A stretch of DNA of 64,000 nt from Alistipes sp. (GTDB lineage Bacteria > Bacteroidota > Bacteroidia > Bacteroidales > Rikenellaceae). The notes below the pieces were generated by a model that saw only the letters and a program-made list of their open reading frames with translations, was not told where the DNA came from and did not search any database. Below, piece after piece: positions 47,459 through 54,769 of the stretch. The position numbers were made by a program, and so were the translations under genes. The stretch spans positions 1 to 64,000 of the forward strand of contig JAGBAX010000003.1 of NCBI GenBank assembly GCA_017938765.1, given 5' to 3'. The first letter of the stretch is position 1. Each line of letters begins with the position of its first letter.

Positions 47459-48466
47459 ATGGTTTTAGCAGTAGTTGGCGCAAGTGGCGCCGTAGGTCAA
47501 GAGTTTTTGAGAATTTTAGAGGAGCATAACTTCCCTTGCGATGAGCTTTTGCTCTTTGGCTCAGCACGCAGTGCAGGTCAGAAGCGAACATTTCGTGGCA
47601 AGGAGATAGAGATAAAGCTTCTTCAGCATAACGACGACTTTAAGGGTGTAGATATCGCCCTTGTATCGGCAGGAGGCTCTGTATCAAAGGAGTTTGCGCC
47701 AACAATTACAAAGCACGGCACACTGATGATTGACAACTCAAGCTGCTTCCGTATGGATAGCGATGTACCTCTTGTTGTTCCAGAGGTAAACGCCGCTGAC
47801 GCCCTCAACGCGCCACGCCGCATTATCGCCAATCCTAACTGCACAACCATTCAGATGGTCGTAGCCCTTGCTGCCCTTGAGAAGATTGCACATATCGTGC
47901 GCGTGCGCGTGGCGACATACCAGAGCGCAAGTGGCGCAGGTGCTACAGCAATGGCAGAGCTTGAGGCTGAGCACGCCTCTATAGCAAATGGTCAGGAGCC
48001 AAAAGTAGAGAAGTTCGCATATCAGTTGGCATTCAACGTAATCCCTCATATTGATGTATTTACCGAGAACGACTACACCAAAGAGGAGATGAAGATGTTC
48101 AACGAGACCCGCAAGATTATGCACTCCGACATCAAGGTCAGCGCAACCTGCGTGCGTGTGCCCGTTATGCGCGCCCACTCCGAGGCTATATGGGTAGAGT
48201 TTGACCGCCCAGTGACTGTTGCAGAGGTTAAAGCCGCCTTCAACACAGCCCAAGGCATCGTTGTTATGGACAACCCACAGAATAAAGAGTACCCTATGCC
48301 ACTCTTTATCGCCCATAAAGAACCAGTATATGTGGGCCGTATCCGCGAGGATGTTACCGACCCTAACTGCGTGACCTTCTGGTGCGTGGCCGACCAAATC
48401 AAAAAGGGCGCCGCACTTAACGCCATACAAATCGCCGAGTGGCTCATCGCCAACAACGCTATATAA
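47459..48466 (+). CDS. asd: Aspartate-semialdehyde dehydrogenase
   Basis: Makes aspartate 4-semialdehyde for lysine/diaminopimelate, threonine and methionine; its product feeds DapA (25709-26608). 335 residues: NADP loop [16 protein letters not shown], catalytic Cys128 in [17 protein letters not shown], and active-site His in [15 protein letters not shown]. The dapA and asd products meet in peptidoglycan synthesis, which suits the position next to a penicillin-binding protein. Confidence 0.97.
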   Translation: MVLAVVGASGAVGQEFLRILEEHNFPCDELLLFGSARSAGQKRTFRGKEIEIKLLQHNDDFKGVDIALVSAGGSVSKEFAPTITKHGTLMIDNSSCFRMDSDVPLVVPEVNAADALNAPRRIIANPNCTTIQMVVALAALEKIAHIVRVRVATYQSASGAGATAMAELEAEHASIANGQEPKVEKFAYQLAFNVIPHIDVFTENDYTKEEMKMFNETRKIMHSDIKVSATCVRVPVMRAHSEAIWVEFDRPVTVAEVKAAFNTAQGIVVMDNPQNKEYPMPLFIAHKEPVYVGRIREDVTDPNCVTFWCVADQIKKGAALNAIQIAEWLIANNAI

Positions 48467-48492
48467 TATATAGGTGTTGGCTGACGCGAACT

Positions 48493-48690
48493 GCCCGCTT
48501 TTTGAAAAAAGCAGGGCGTGCAAAAACTTTCTGAGAAACTTCGTTTCTCTTCTGTGCTGATGCGGATTTAGGATAGCCTTACGGCTATTACAATAAAAAA
48601 GAGAGATATGCTTTTGCTCAAGTAAACTTGGCAAGCAATCTCTCTTTTCCATTGTACCATCTGCGATGGGCAACCTAAATCCGAACATCA
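48493..48690. ncRNA. Folded intergenic region after asd, multibranch element
   Basis: The 363-bp gap 48467-48829 holds no gene but several helices: GCCC-GCTTTTT hairpin (48493-48517), GAGAAAC/GTTTCTC (48533-48549), and a multibranch unit. There CGGATTTAGG (48563-48572) pairs with CCTAAATCCG (48674-48683), extended by TGATG/CATCA, and encloses ATAGCC/GGCTAT (48573-48588), AAAAGAGAGAT/ATCTCTCTTTT (48597-48648) and CCAT/ATGG (48649-48669). It may act as a terminator complex for asd and frr, or be a distinct RNA. Confidence 0.55.
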
Positions 48691-48703
48691 ATCATCGCAC
48701 CGC

Positions 48704-48830
48704 ATTTTGTCGTCAGAGCGGGGTAGTTGCAAGGCATACAAGAAACCGAGCGCGCAGCATACTAAAGCGTATGTGAGCAGCTCGGTTATCGCAGTATAAC
48801 GCAGCAAATGCCCCGCTATCACGACAAAAT
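48704..48830. ncRNA. Structured 127-nt element at the frr stop codon (copy 3, variant)
   Basis: Outer helix ATTTTGTCGT (48704-48713) with ACGACAAAAT (48821-48830), the last base being the first base of the frr stop. Then AGCGGGG (48717-48723) with CCCCGCT (48811-48817), AACCGAGC (48744-48751) with GCTCGGTT (48780-48787), and a cap CATAC-TAAAGC-GTATG (48758-48773). The loop TAAANC, the length and the flush position match the elements at 13826 and 54642; the rest differs. Confidence 0.6.
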
Positions 48831-49387
48831 TAGACGGTCATAATTTCTTTCTCCTTCTTCTCAAACGCAGCATCAATGAGTTTGCTGAACTTCTCAAGGA
48901 GCTTCTGAACTTGGCTCTCGCCATCCTTGCTCTCGTCCTCTGGCATACCCTCCTTAATAGCCTTCTTGAATGCCTCAACAGCATCGCGGCGGGCGTTACG
49001 GATAGAGATACGAGCATTCTCAACCTCGCTCTTACACTGCTTTACGAGCTCCTTACGGCGCTCCTCGGTAAGTGGTGGGATAGAGAGGCGGATAGTCTCG
49101 CCATTGTTTGATGGAGTAAGGCCGATGTTTGAGTCAAGGATAGCCTTCTCAATTGTGCGAATCATATTCTTATCCCAAGGCTGGATAAGGATAGTCTTTG
49201 CATCTGGCACAGTTACACTGGCAACGCCCGATACTGGGGTCTGCGAGCCATAGTAGTCTACGAAAACGCCATTGAGAACATTTGTTGAGGCCTTGCCTGC
49301 GCGGATATTGAGCAGGGTCTCCTCCAAAAAGTCTACTGCACGCTGCATTCTTGCAGAGGCATCAGCTAAAATAGTCTTGGAATCCAT
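48830..49387 (-). CDS. frr: Ribosome recycling factor
   Basis: Works with EF-G to split post-termination ribosomes. 185 residues, the normal length, with the coiled-coil/hinge pattern: NIRAGKASTNVLNGVFVDYYGSQTPV, WDKNMIRTIEKAI, GETIRLSIPPLTEERRKELVKQ and RNARRDAVEAFKKA. It lies 14 bp after a TlpA-type gene, which separates it from its usual partner pyrH. Its stop is part of a structured element (48704-48830). Confidence 0.97.
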   Translation of the reverse strand: MDSKTILADASARMQRAVDFLEETLLNIRAGKASTNVLNGVFVDYYGSQTPVSGVASVTVPDAKTILIQPWDKNMIRTIEKAILDSNIGLTPSNNGETIRLSIPPLTEERRKELVKQCKSEVENARISIRNARRDAVEAFKKAIKEGMPEDESKDGESQVQKLLEKFSKLIDAAFEKKEKEIMTV

Positions 49388-49401
49388 TGTAGTTATTATT
49401 A

Positions 49402-49995
49402 TTATTTGTTATTAATTGTCTTTTCTATTGTCTGAACAAGGTGAGCAAACTCAGCCTTATCATATCCGATGCTTGCAAGGACGACCTTACCCTCGCGGTC
49501 TATAAGGAAGTTGCGAGGTATATAGTTTGTTGCATAGCGGCGGAAAATTCGCTGGTCTGGGTCAAGGCCCATAGGGAAAGTATAACCCATACGCTTACGG
49601 AAGGCGGCAACGGTATGCTCCTCCTCGCCGCGTGAAATAGGCAAAAATACAAACTCCTCGCCTGCAAAGCGGTCAATAATCTCCTTCTGCACACGGGTAA
49701 GCTCCTCACGGCATGGAGGACACCATGTAGCCCAGAAATTGACAAGCACGACCTTACCTCTAAGGTCTGAGAGTTTGATAGGCTTACCTTCAAACATCTC
49801 AACAGTAAAGTCTGGAGCTACTGTTCCCTGCTTAGCGAGGGTTGTAGCCTCTATCTGCTCCTGACTCTGTGGTGCAGGTGCGGCAGCCTTCGCTGGTGCT
49901 GGGTTCCAGAACAGCAGCACTGCTATAATAGCAATAATGCCGATAATCATCAGTATAAGAGTAAGGTTACTCTTTCTTTTTCTACGCTCTTTCAT
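49402..49995 (-). CDS. TlpA-type membrane-anchored thioredoxin
   Basis: 197 residues from ATG 49995. One N-terminal membrane helix (LTLILMIIGIIAIIAVLLFW) with a basic cytoplasmic start, an Ala/Pro linker, and a periplasmic thioredoxin fold: APDFTVEMFEGKPIKLSDLRGKVVLVNFWATWCPPC with redox Cys92 and Cys95, and YIPRNFLIDREGKVV with the cis-Pro loop. Reduces or isomerises disulfides of exported proteins. The frame is open 30 codons upstream into pyrH; the chosen ATG gives the proper anchor. It sits between pyrH and frr. Confidence 0.93.
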   Translation of the reverse strand: MKERRKRKSNLTLILMIIGIIAIIAVLLFWNPAPAKAAAPAPQSQEQIEATTLAKQGTVAPDFTVEMFEGKPIKLSDLRGKVVLVNFWATWCPPCREELTRVQKEIIDRFAGEEFVFLPISRGEEEHTVAAFRKRMGYTFPMGLDPDQRIFRRYATNYIPRNFLIDREGKVVLASIGYDKAEFAHLVQTIEKTINNK

Positions 49996-50005
49996 AATAG
50001 TGGCT

Positions 50006-50713
50006 CTATTGATGTACAAGTGTTCCAATAGTTTGACCCTCAAGCACCTTGATAAGATTTCCTGGAGTATCCATATCAAAAACAATGATACTCAGTCCAT
50101 TCTCCTTACAAAGTGTGAAGGCTGTCATATCCATAATCTTGAGGTTGCGAGTATAGACCTCATCAAAGGTTATGGTGTCAAACTTCACGGCTGTAGGGTC
50201 CTTCTCTGGGTCGGCAGTGTAGATACCATCTACGCGAGTGCCCTTGAAGAATCCGTCTGCCTCAATCTCAATACCGCGCAGGGCTGATGCTGTGTCGGTA
50301 GAAAAGTATGGGTTAGACGTTCCACCGCCAATAATTACCACATAGCCAGCATTGAGATACTCCAGTGCCTTATCCTTTGAGTAGTACTCGCCAATAGGCT
50401 CCATACGGATAGATGTGAGCACCTTGCACTTCACACCCTCATCAGCAAGCACCGCCTGCAGACCGAGTGAGTTGATAATTGTCGCAAGCATACCCATCTG
50501 GTCGCCCTTCACGCGGTCAAAGCCACGCTTTGCGCCCTGCAGGCCTCGGAATATATTACCACCACCAATAACAATACCAATCTGAACGCCCATCTCTACA
50601 GCCTGCTTAATCTGCACAGCGTAGCTACGGAGCTGGTCCATAGAGATACCATATTTCTGCTCGCCCTGAAGCGACTCACCACTCAACTTAAGAAGGATTC
50701 TTTTGTACTGCAT
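50006..50713 (-). CDS. pyrH: Uridylate kinase
   Basis: Phosphorylates UMP to UDP. 235 residues of the hexameric amino-acid-kinase-like fold: KRILLKLSGESLQG, GIVIGGGNIFRG, DQMGMLATIINSLGLQ, GTSNPYFSTDTASALR and KGTRVDGIYTADPEKDP. Length is typical. It leads the pyrH, tlpA-like, frr operon (10- and 14-bp gaps). TATATTTG and TACTTTTG boxes lie upstream on the minus strand near 50745-50765, either of which may be its -7 element. Confidence 0.97.
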   Translation of the reverse strand: MQYKRILLKLSGESLQGEQKYGISMDQLRSYAVQIKQAVEMGVQIGIVIGGGNIFRGLQGAKRGFDRVKGDQMGMLATIINSLGLQAVLADEGVKCKVLTSIRMEPIGEYYSKDKALEYLNAGYVVIIGGGTSNPYFSTDTASALRGIEIEADGFFKGTRVDGIYTADPEKDPTAVKFDTITFDEVYTRNLKIMDMTAFTLCKENGLSIIVFDMDTPGNLIKVLEGQTIGTLVHQ

Positions 50714-50827
50714 AATATTAAAATCGGTTTATAGTTTACCAAAAGTACTACAAATATACTAAATTTTATGTAACTACAGCTAAAAGTTGCTAAAAATGTA
50801 AAAAAACAAGAAAAAAAAAGTGATATG

Positions 50828-50858
50828 ATTGTTATTTGATAAAAAGTTCGTATATTTG
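50828..50858 (+). promoter_or_regulatory. rpmB: rpmB operon promoter
   Basis: ATTG (50828-50831), 19 nt, TATATTTG (50851-50858), starting near 50865. Confidence 0.7.
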
Positions 50859-50864
50859 CACGCT

Positions 50865-50883
50865 CTATGGGATAATCCCGTAG
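50865..50883 (+). promoter_or_regulatory. rpmB: Hairpin at the 5' end of the rpmB transcript
   Basis: CTATGGGA pairs with TCCCGTAG (8 bp, one G-U) around a TAA loop, at the predicted first nucleotides of the mRNA. It may stabilise the message or be a ribosomal-protein leader. Confidence 0.45.
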
Positions 50884-50909
50884 GGGAGTAATTAAAACAG
50901 TTTAACAAA

Positions 50910-51143
50910 ATGAAAGTTTGCGAAATTACAGGCAAGGTTGCATTGGTGGGAAACAATGTTTCACACTCCAACCACAAGACCAAGCGCAAGTTTAATCCAA
51001 ACCTTAAGACTAAGCGTTTCTGGTCAGAGGAGGAGGGTCGCTGGATTACCTTGAAGGTATCTGCTGCCGGAATCAAAACAATTAACAAAAAGGGTCTTGC
51101 TGCTGCTCTTAAGGGCGCTGCTGCTCCAAAGAACATCTACTAA
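50910..51143 (+). CDS. rpmB: Large-subunit ribosomal protein L28
   Basis: 77 residues, basic: [32 protein letters not shown], then [28 protein letters not shown]. The family start MxVCxITGK and the [12 protein letters not shown] core are intact. First gene of the L28-L33-DUF4295 operon of Bacteroidota. Confidence 0.97.
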   Translation: MKVCEITGKVALVGNNVSHSNHKTKRKFNPNLKTKRFWSEEEGRWITLKVSAAGIKTINKKGLAAALKGAAAPKNIY

Positions 51144-51156
51144 AATTTAACGACAA

Positions 51157-51339
51157 ATGGCAAAGAAAGGTAACAGAGTTCAGGTGATCCTTGAGTGCAC
51201 AGAGCAGAAGGAGAGCGGCGTACCAGGTATGTCACGCTACATCACCACAAAGAACAAGAAGAACACCCCAGAGCGTCTTGAGCGCAAGAAGTACAATCCG
51301 TATCTTAAGAGGGTGACAGTACATCGTGAAATTAAATAA
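51157..51339 (+). CDS. rpmG: Large-subunit ribosomal protein L33
   Basis: 60 residues: [60 protein letters not shown]-type composition with the [13 protein letters not shown] and KKYNPYLKR signature. Only one Cys remains (ECTE), so it is a zinc-free form of the protein. 13 bp after rpmB and 11 bp before the DUF4295 gene. Confidence 0.96.
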   Translation: MAKKGNRVQVILECTEQKESGVPGMSRYITTKNKKNTPERLERKKYNPYLKRVTVHREIK

Positions 51340-51350
51340 TTTGTAGAGTT

Positions 51351-51500
51351 ATGGCAAAGAAAGCAGTTGCAACCCTCAGAACAGGTGTAGGTAAGCAGTT
51401 TACCAAGTGCATCAAGATGGTTAAGTCTGAGAAGACTGGCGCATATATCTTCAAGGAGGCTATCGTACCAGTTGATCAGGTAGCAGAGTATATGAAATAG
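51351..51500 (+). CDS. DUF4295 small protein
   Basis: 49 residues, basic: MAKKAVATLRTGVGKQFTKC, then KMVKSEKTGAYIFKEAIVP and a short acidic end. It matches the small Bacteroidota family that follows rpmG, thought to be ribosome-associated because of its position (inference). Transcribed with rpmB-rpmG; terminator at 51533. In many relatives ftsY follows (recalled, not checked); here a repeat island follows. Confidence 0.9.
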   Translation: MAKKAVATLRTGVGKQFTKCIKMVKSEKTGAYIFKEAIVPVDQVAEYMK

Positions 51501-51532
51501 TAGTACTCGCGTATTTAAGAGGCAACTCTTAG

Positions 51533-51565
51533 AAAAGGTTTTTCCGAAAGGAGAGACCTTTTTTT
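51533..51565 (+). terminator. Terminator of the rpmB-rpmG-DUF4295 operon
   Basis: AAAAGGT (51533-51539) pairs with ACCTTTT (51556-51562), inside it TCC-GAAA-GGA, then T-run. Confidence 0.8.
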
Positions 51566-51582
51566 GTTGTAGCGAGATTAGG

Positions 51583-51872
51583 GAACTGAAAACTGAAAAC
51601 TGAAAACGGAAAAGTGAAAAGTGAAAACTTACGGACTCCACCGAACAACACCGAACGAACGAACAAGGGCGCGAACAAAGCGAACAAAACCGAACACGCC
51701 GAACAAAAGCGAACAAAGCGAACAAAGCGAACAAAACCGAACACGCCGAACAAAAGCGAACAAAGCGAACAAAGCGAACAAAAGCGAACAAAGCGAACAA
51801 AAGCGAACACGAACGAACACGAACACGCCCGAACGCCCCTGTTCGTTCGTTCGGTTGTTCGCTTGTTCGCTT
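51583..51872. repeat. Microsatellite block A (GAAAACT units plus GAAC array)
   Basis: About six 7-bp units of the type GAAAACT/GAAAAGT (51583-51629), then an array of GAAC every 9-10 bp (51640-51837) and a short inverted tail of GTTC units (51838-51872). A 47-bp higher-order unit repeats twice. Read in reverse complement the block has the same plan and many identical stretches as block B, for example CGAACGAACGAACAGGGGCG. Open frames across it (RTKRTK, FVRFVR) are artefacts of the repeat. Confidence 0.85.
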
Positions 51873-51938
51873 GGCTGTGCTATAACCCAATGATTGATAG
51901 CTCATTGTAAAATAATTGGTAAAAAGTTGCCAAAATAC

Positions 51939-51970
51939 TTGACAAAGGGGGTAGTGATGTATTATATTTG
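51939..51970 (+). promoter_or_regulatory. Promoter of the 59-codon ORF
   Basis: TTGACA (51939-51944), then TATATTTG (51963-51970). The TTG end and the -7 box are 21 nt apart, acceptable for this phylum. The start would be near 51977, giving an 83-nt leader with CCACT/AGTGG and GGGTG/CACCC hairpins. Confidence 0.6.
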
Positions 51971-52059
51971 TGGCTGGATATCCACTCTATTAACTATCTA
52001 AGTGGGTGGCTGTGTTGTTCTGGCACGCACCCGTAACCTTTTAATTATTATTTATTTAT

Positions 52060-52239
52060 ATGAGTACAACTACGCAAGTAGGTGCATCTGCTATCTCTGC
52101 ACCTAAGTTTAACATCGCGGCATTAGAGCGCGAAGTTGAGGCTTTAGTAGCTAATGGCACTAAAGATTTAGAATTTGAACTGCGAAAGGAGCGCATAGAC
52201 CCCTATCGCATTGATATTACCAAGCCAGCTAATGGCTAA
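52060..52239 (+). CDS. Small ORF between the two repeat blocks
   Basis: 59 codons: MSTTTQVGASAISAPKFNIA, then ALEREVEALVANGTKDLEFE and a tail ending DITKPANG. Predicted mostly helical, soluble, slightly acidic. It has its own promoter and structured leader. The last codons and the stop lie in a GCTAATGGCTAAC-type simple repeat (52224-52260), so the true C-terminus may be set by the repeat. No family recognised. Located 0.5 kb upstream of rpsA inside the inverted block pair. Confidence 0.55.
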   Translation: MSTTTQVGASAISAPKFNIAALEREVEALVANGTKDLEFELRKERIDPYRIDITKPANG

Positions 52240-52330
52240 CTGCTAATGGCTAACGGCCGAAATGTAACAATGTAACGCCGTAACAGGGGCGTGTAACAGC
52301 GTGACAAGTTACAGTAGAGTGACAGAAGTG
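52224..52330. repeat. Simple repeats after the 59-codon ORF
   Basis: GCTAATGGCTAAC units (52224-52260) followed by GTAACA/GTGACA units (52263-52330), all degenerate and 6-8 bp in period. With block B (52370-52546) and the rpsA promoter this fills 52240-52749; no other gene is seen. Confidence 0.6.
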
Positions 52331-52369
52331 AGAAGTACAACAGATGACGAGTGTCCGTTTTAGCGAGAG

Positions 52370-52608
52370 CCGAACGAACCGAACGAACGAACAGGGGCGT
52401 TCGGGTCTGTTCGTGTTCGTTCGCGTTCGGATTTGTTCGCCTTGTTCGGTTTTGTTCGGTGTGTTCGCTTTTGTTCGGCTTGTTCGGCTTTGTTCGGCTT
52501 GTTCGGCTTGTTCGCCCCCTTGTTCGTTCGTTCGGCTGTTCGGTTGCTCTCTGTTCTCTGTTATCTGTTCTCTGTTCTCTGTTCTCTGTACTCTGTACTC
52601 TGTACTCT
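52370..52608. repeat. Microsatellite block B (GTTC array plus TTCTCTG units)
   Basis: Short GAAC run, then GTTC every 8-10 bp (52370-52546) and about nine 7-bp units of TTCTCTG/TACTCTG type (52548-52608). It is an inverted relative of block A, in the same order: GAAC start, GTTC array, CCCTTGTTCGTTCGTTCGG end, 7-bp array. The 7-bp units differ between blocks (TTTTCAG against TTCTCTG). Confidence 0.85.
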
Positions 52609-52627
52609 AAAAAAACTCTCCAAATAT

Positions 52628-52658
52628 TTTGGCGGTACAAGAATTTTACCTATCTTTG
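52628..52658 (+). promoter_or_regulatory. rpsA: rpsA promoter
   Basis: TTTG (52628-52631), 19 nt, TATCTTTG (52651-52658). Transcription starts near 52665, an 85-nt leader. The promoter begins only 20 bp after repeat block B. Confidence 0.75.
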
Positions 52659-52749
52659 CAGTCCTTGCGTGCGTGTATTTGCGCGCGTAGGTATAACTAA
52701 TTAATTTTTAACAATTTAACGGGCGATTGTATCGCAAAAACAAAAACAA

Positions 52750-54531
52750 ATGGAAAACATTAAGGTAGCAAACGAGAATTTCGATTGGGCAGCGTTTGAG
52801 AGCGAGTCTGGTCTTTACCCTGTTTCAAAGGAGGAGATTGCAGCGCAGTATGACAACACAATGTCAAACATCGCTGTAGGCGAGACCGTAGAGGGTACTG
52901 TAACTGAGGTAAACAAGCGCGAGGTTATCGTAAATATCGGCTACAAGAGCGAGGGCGTTATCGCTGCATCTGAGTTCCGTTACAACTCTGAGCTGCAGGT
53001 TGGCGACAAGGTAGAGGTTTATGTAGAGTCAGTAGAGGATCGTGGCGGTCAGCTTATCCTTTCTCACAAGAAGGCTCGTCAGCTTAAGAGCTGGGATCGT
53101 GTTAACGAGGCTCTGGAGCGCGATGAGGTTATCAAGGGTTATGTTAAGTGCCGTACTAAGGGCGGTATGATCGTTGACGTATTTGGTATTGAGGCATTCC
53201 TCCCAGGTTCACAGATTGACGTTAAGCCTATCCGCGACTACGATGTATATGTAGACAAGACTATGGAGTTCAAGGTTGTTAAGATCAACCAGGAGTTCCG
53301 CAATGTTGTTGTATCTCACAAGGCTCTTATTGAGGCTGAGCTTGAGGCACAGAAGCAGGTTATTATGTCTAAGCTTGAGAAGGGTCAGATTCTTGAGGGT
53401 ACCGTTAAGAACATCACTACTTACGGTGTATTCATTGACCTTGGTGGCGTAGACGGTCTTATCCACATCACAGACCTCTCTTGGGGCCGCGTAAGCCACC
53501 CAGAGGAGGTTGTTGCTCTTGACCAGAAGCTCAACGTTGTAATCCTTGACTTTGATGATAGCAAGAAGCGCATCGCACTTGGTCTTAAGCAGCTCACAGC
53601 TCACCCTTGGGAGTCTCTTGACGCAGAGCTCAAGGTTGGTGACCGCGTAAAGGGTAAGGTTGTTGTTATGGCTGACTACGGCGCATTCGTTGAGATTGCA
53701 CCAGGCGTAGAGGGTCTTATCCACGTATCAGAGATGTCTTGGAGCCAGCACCTGCGTTCTGCACAGGACTTTATGAAGGTTGGCGACGAGGTAGAGGCTG
53801 TAGTTCTTACACTCGACCGCGAGGAGCGCAAGATGAGCCTCGGTATCAAGCAGCTCACTGCTGACCCTTGGGAGAACATTGAGACTAAGTACCCTGTAGG
53901 CACAAAGTGCACTGCAAAGGTTCGCAACTTCACAAACTTCGGCGTATTCGTTGAGATTGAGGAGGGTATTGATGGCCTTATCCACATCTCTGACCTCTCT
54001 TGGACAAAGAAGGTTAAGCATCCAAATGAGTTCACATCAGTAGGTGCAGACATTGAGGTTGTAGTACTTGAGATTGACAAGGAGAACCGTCGTCTCAGCC
54101 TTGGTCACAAGCAGCTTGAGGAGAACCCTTGGAACGCTATTGAGCAGCAGTTTGCCGTAGATACAGTTCACACTGGTACTATCACAGAGCTTACAGACAA
54201 GGGCGCTATCGTATCACTTGCTGAGAATGTAGAGGGCTTCGCTCCTGCAAAGCAGCTTGTTAAGGAGGATGGCACCACTCTTAAGGCAGGTGAGACAGCA
54301 GAGTTCAAGGTAATTGACTTCTCAAAGGCAACAAAGCGCATCACCCTTTCACACAGCCGTCTTTTTGAGGAGGCACGTCGTGCAGAGGCAGCAGCAGAGA
54401 AGGCAGAGCGTAAGGCAGCAGCAGAGGCTACAAAGTCATCTGTAAAGAAGATTCAGCAGGCTGTTGAGCGCACAACACTCGGCGACATCGCAGGTCTTGC
54501 AGAGCTTAAGGCACAGCTGGAGAAGAAGTAA
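52750..54531 (+). CDS. rpsA: Small-subunit ribosomal protein S1
   Basis: 593 residues with six S1 (OB-fold) repeats at about 43-110, 128-190, 210-278, 295-365, 382-452 and 470-535. Repeats 3 to 5 have the strong form GVFIDLGGVDGLIHITDLSWGR. The C-terminal 55 residues are a charged Ala/Glu/Lys helix. S1 binds mRNA and is important for initiation without strong Shine-Dalgarno sites, the normal case here. Own promoter and terminator, so monocistronic. Confidence 0.96.
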   Translation: MENIKVANENFDWAAFESESGLYPVSKEEIAAQYDNTMSNIAVGETVEGTVTEVNKREVIVNIGYKSEGVIAASEFRYNSELQVGDKVEVYVESVEDRGGQLILSHKKARQLKSWDRVNEALERDEVIKGYVKCRTKGGMIVDVFGIEAFLPGSQIDVKPIRDYDVYVDKTMEFKVVKINQEFRNVVVSHKALIEAELEAQKQVIMSKLEKGQILEGTVKNITTYGVFIDLGGVDGLIHITDLSWGRVSHPEEVVALDQKLNVVILDFDDSKKRIALGLKQLTAHPWESLDAELKVGDRVKGKVVVMADYGAFVEIAPGVEGLIHVSEMSWSQHLRSAQDFMKVGDEVEAVVLTLDREERKMSLGIKQLTADPWENIETKYPVGTKCTAKVRNFTNFGVFVEIEEGIDGLIHISDLSWTKKVKHPNEFTSVGADIEVVVLEIDKENRRLSLGHKQLEENPWNAIEQQFAVDTVHTGTITELTDKGAIVSLAENVEGFAPAKQLVKEDGTTLKAGETAEFKVIDFSKATKRITLSHSRLFEEARRAEAAAEKAERKAAAEATKSSVKKIQQAVERTTLGDIAGLAELKAQLEKK

Positions 54532-54559
54532 TTTGCTACTTTACTTAAAATCCAATAGC

Positions 54560-54588
54560 GAGGGCGGCCAAACGGTCGCCCTCTGTTT
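54560..54588 (+). terminator. rpsA: rpsA terminator
   Basis: GAGGGCG (54560-54566) pairs with CGCCCTC (54577-54583), extended by GCC/GGT, then TGTTTGT. Confidence 0.75.
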
Positions 54589-54641
54589 GTGTCCTCCTTT
54601 GAGAGTTGTAGATAAATCTCGTTGTCCGCATAGCACTAACT

Positions 54642-54769
54642 ATTTTGCTATTAGAGTATGCCAGATACGGTGCATCGTGAAAAAAAGCAGTGGCGGATAG
54701 TACTAAATCGTACAGCCGCCACTGATTTTTAAGGGATGTGCCGTAGGTGGCACACTATAATAGCAAAAT
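54642..54769. ncRNA. Structured 128-nt element at the GGGtGRT gene stop (copy 2)
   Basis: Outer helix ATTTTGCTATTA (54642-54653) with TAATAGCAAAAT (54758-54769). Inside: GGTGCATC (54669-54676) with GATGTGCC (54735-54742); CAGTGGCGG (54688-54696) with CCGCCACTG (54716-54724) capped by GTAC-TAAATC-GTAC; and GTGCC/GGCAC (54738-54753). The cap and GGGATGTGCCG are shared with 13826-13956, the helices are not. On the minus strand the main stem is followed by CTTTTTT, so it is also a good terminator for the GGGtGRT gene. Confidence 0.65.

Noticed and set aside
47738-48691. 317-codon minus-strand ORF opposite asd
   Set aside because: Long only because of codon bias in asd; it is Cys/His-rich without domain pattern and runs into the folded spacer.
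51640-51872. GAAC array as a CRISPR array
   Set aside because: Units are 9-10 bp with no unique spacers of constant length, and no cas gene is near. It is a degenerate microsatellite.
51237-51905. Open frames across repeat blocks A and B on both strands (RTKRTKPNTPNK, FVRFVRFCSL types)
   Set aside because: They exist in several frames on both strands because the repeat lacks stop codons; composition is that of the repeat and not of a protein.
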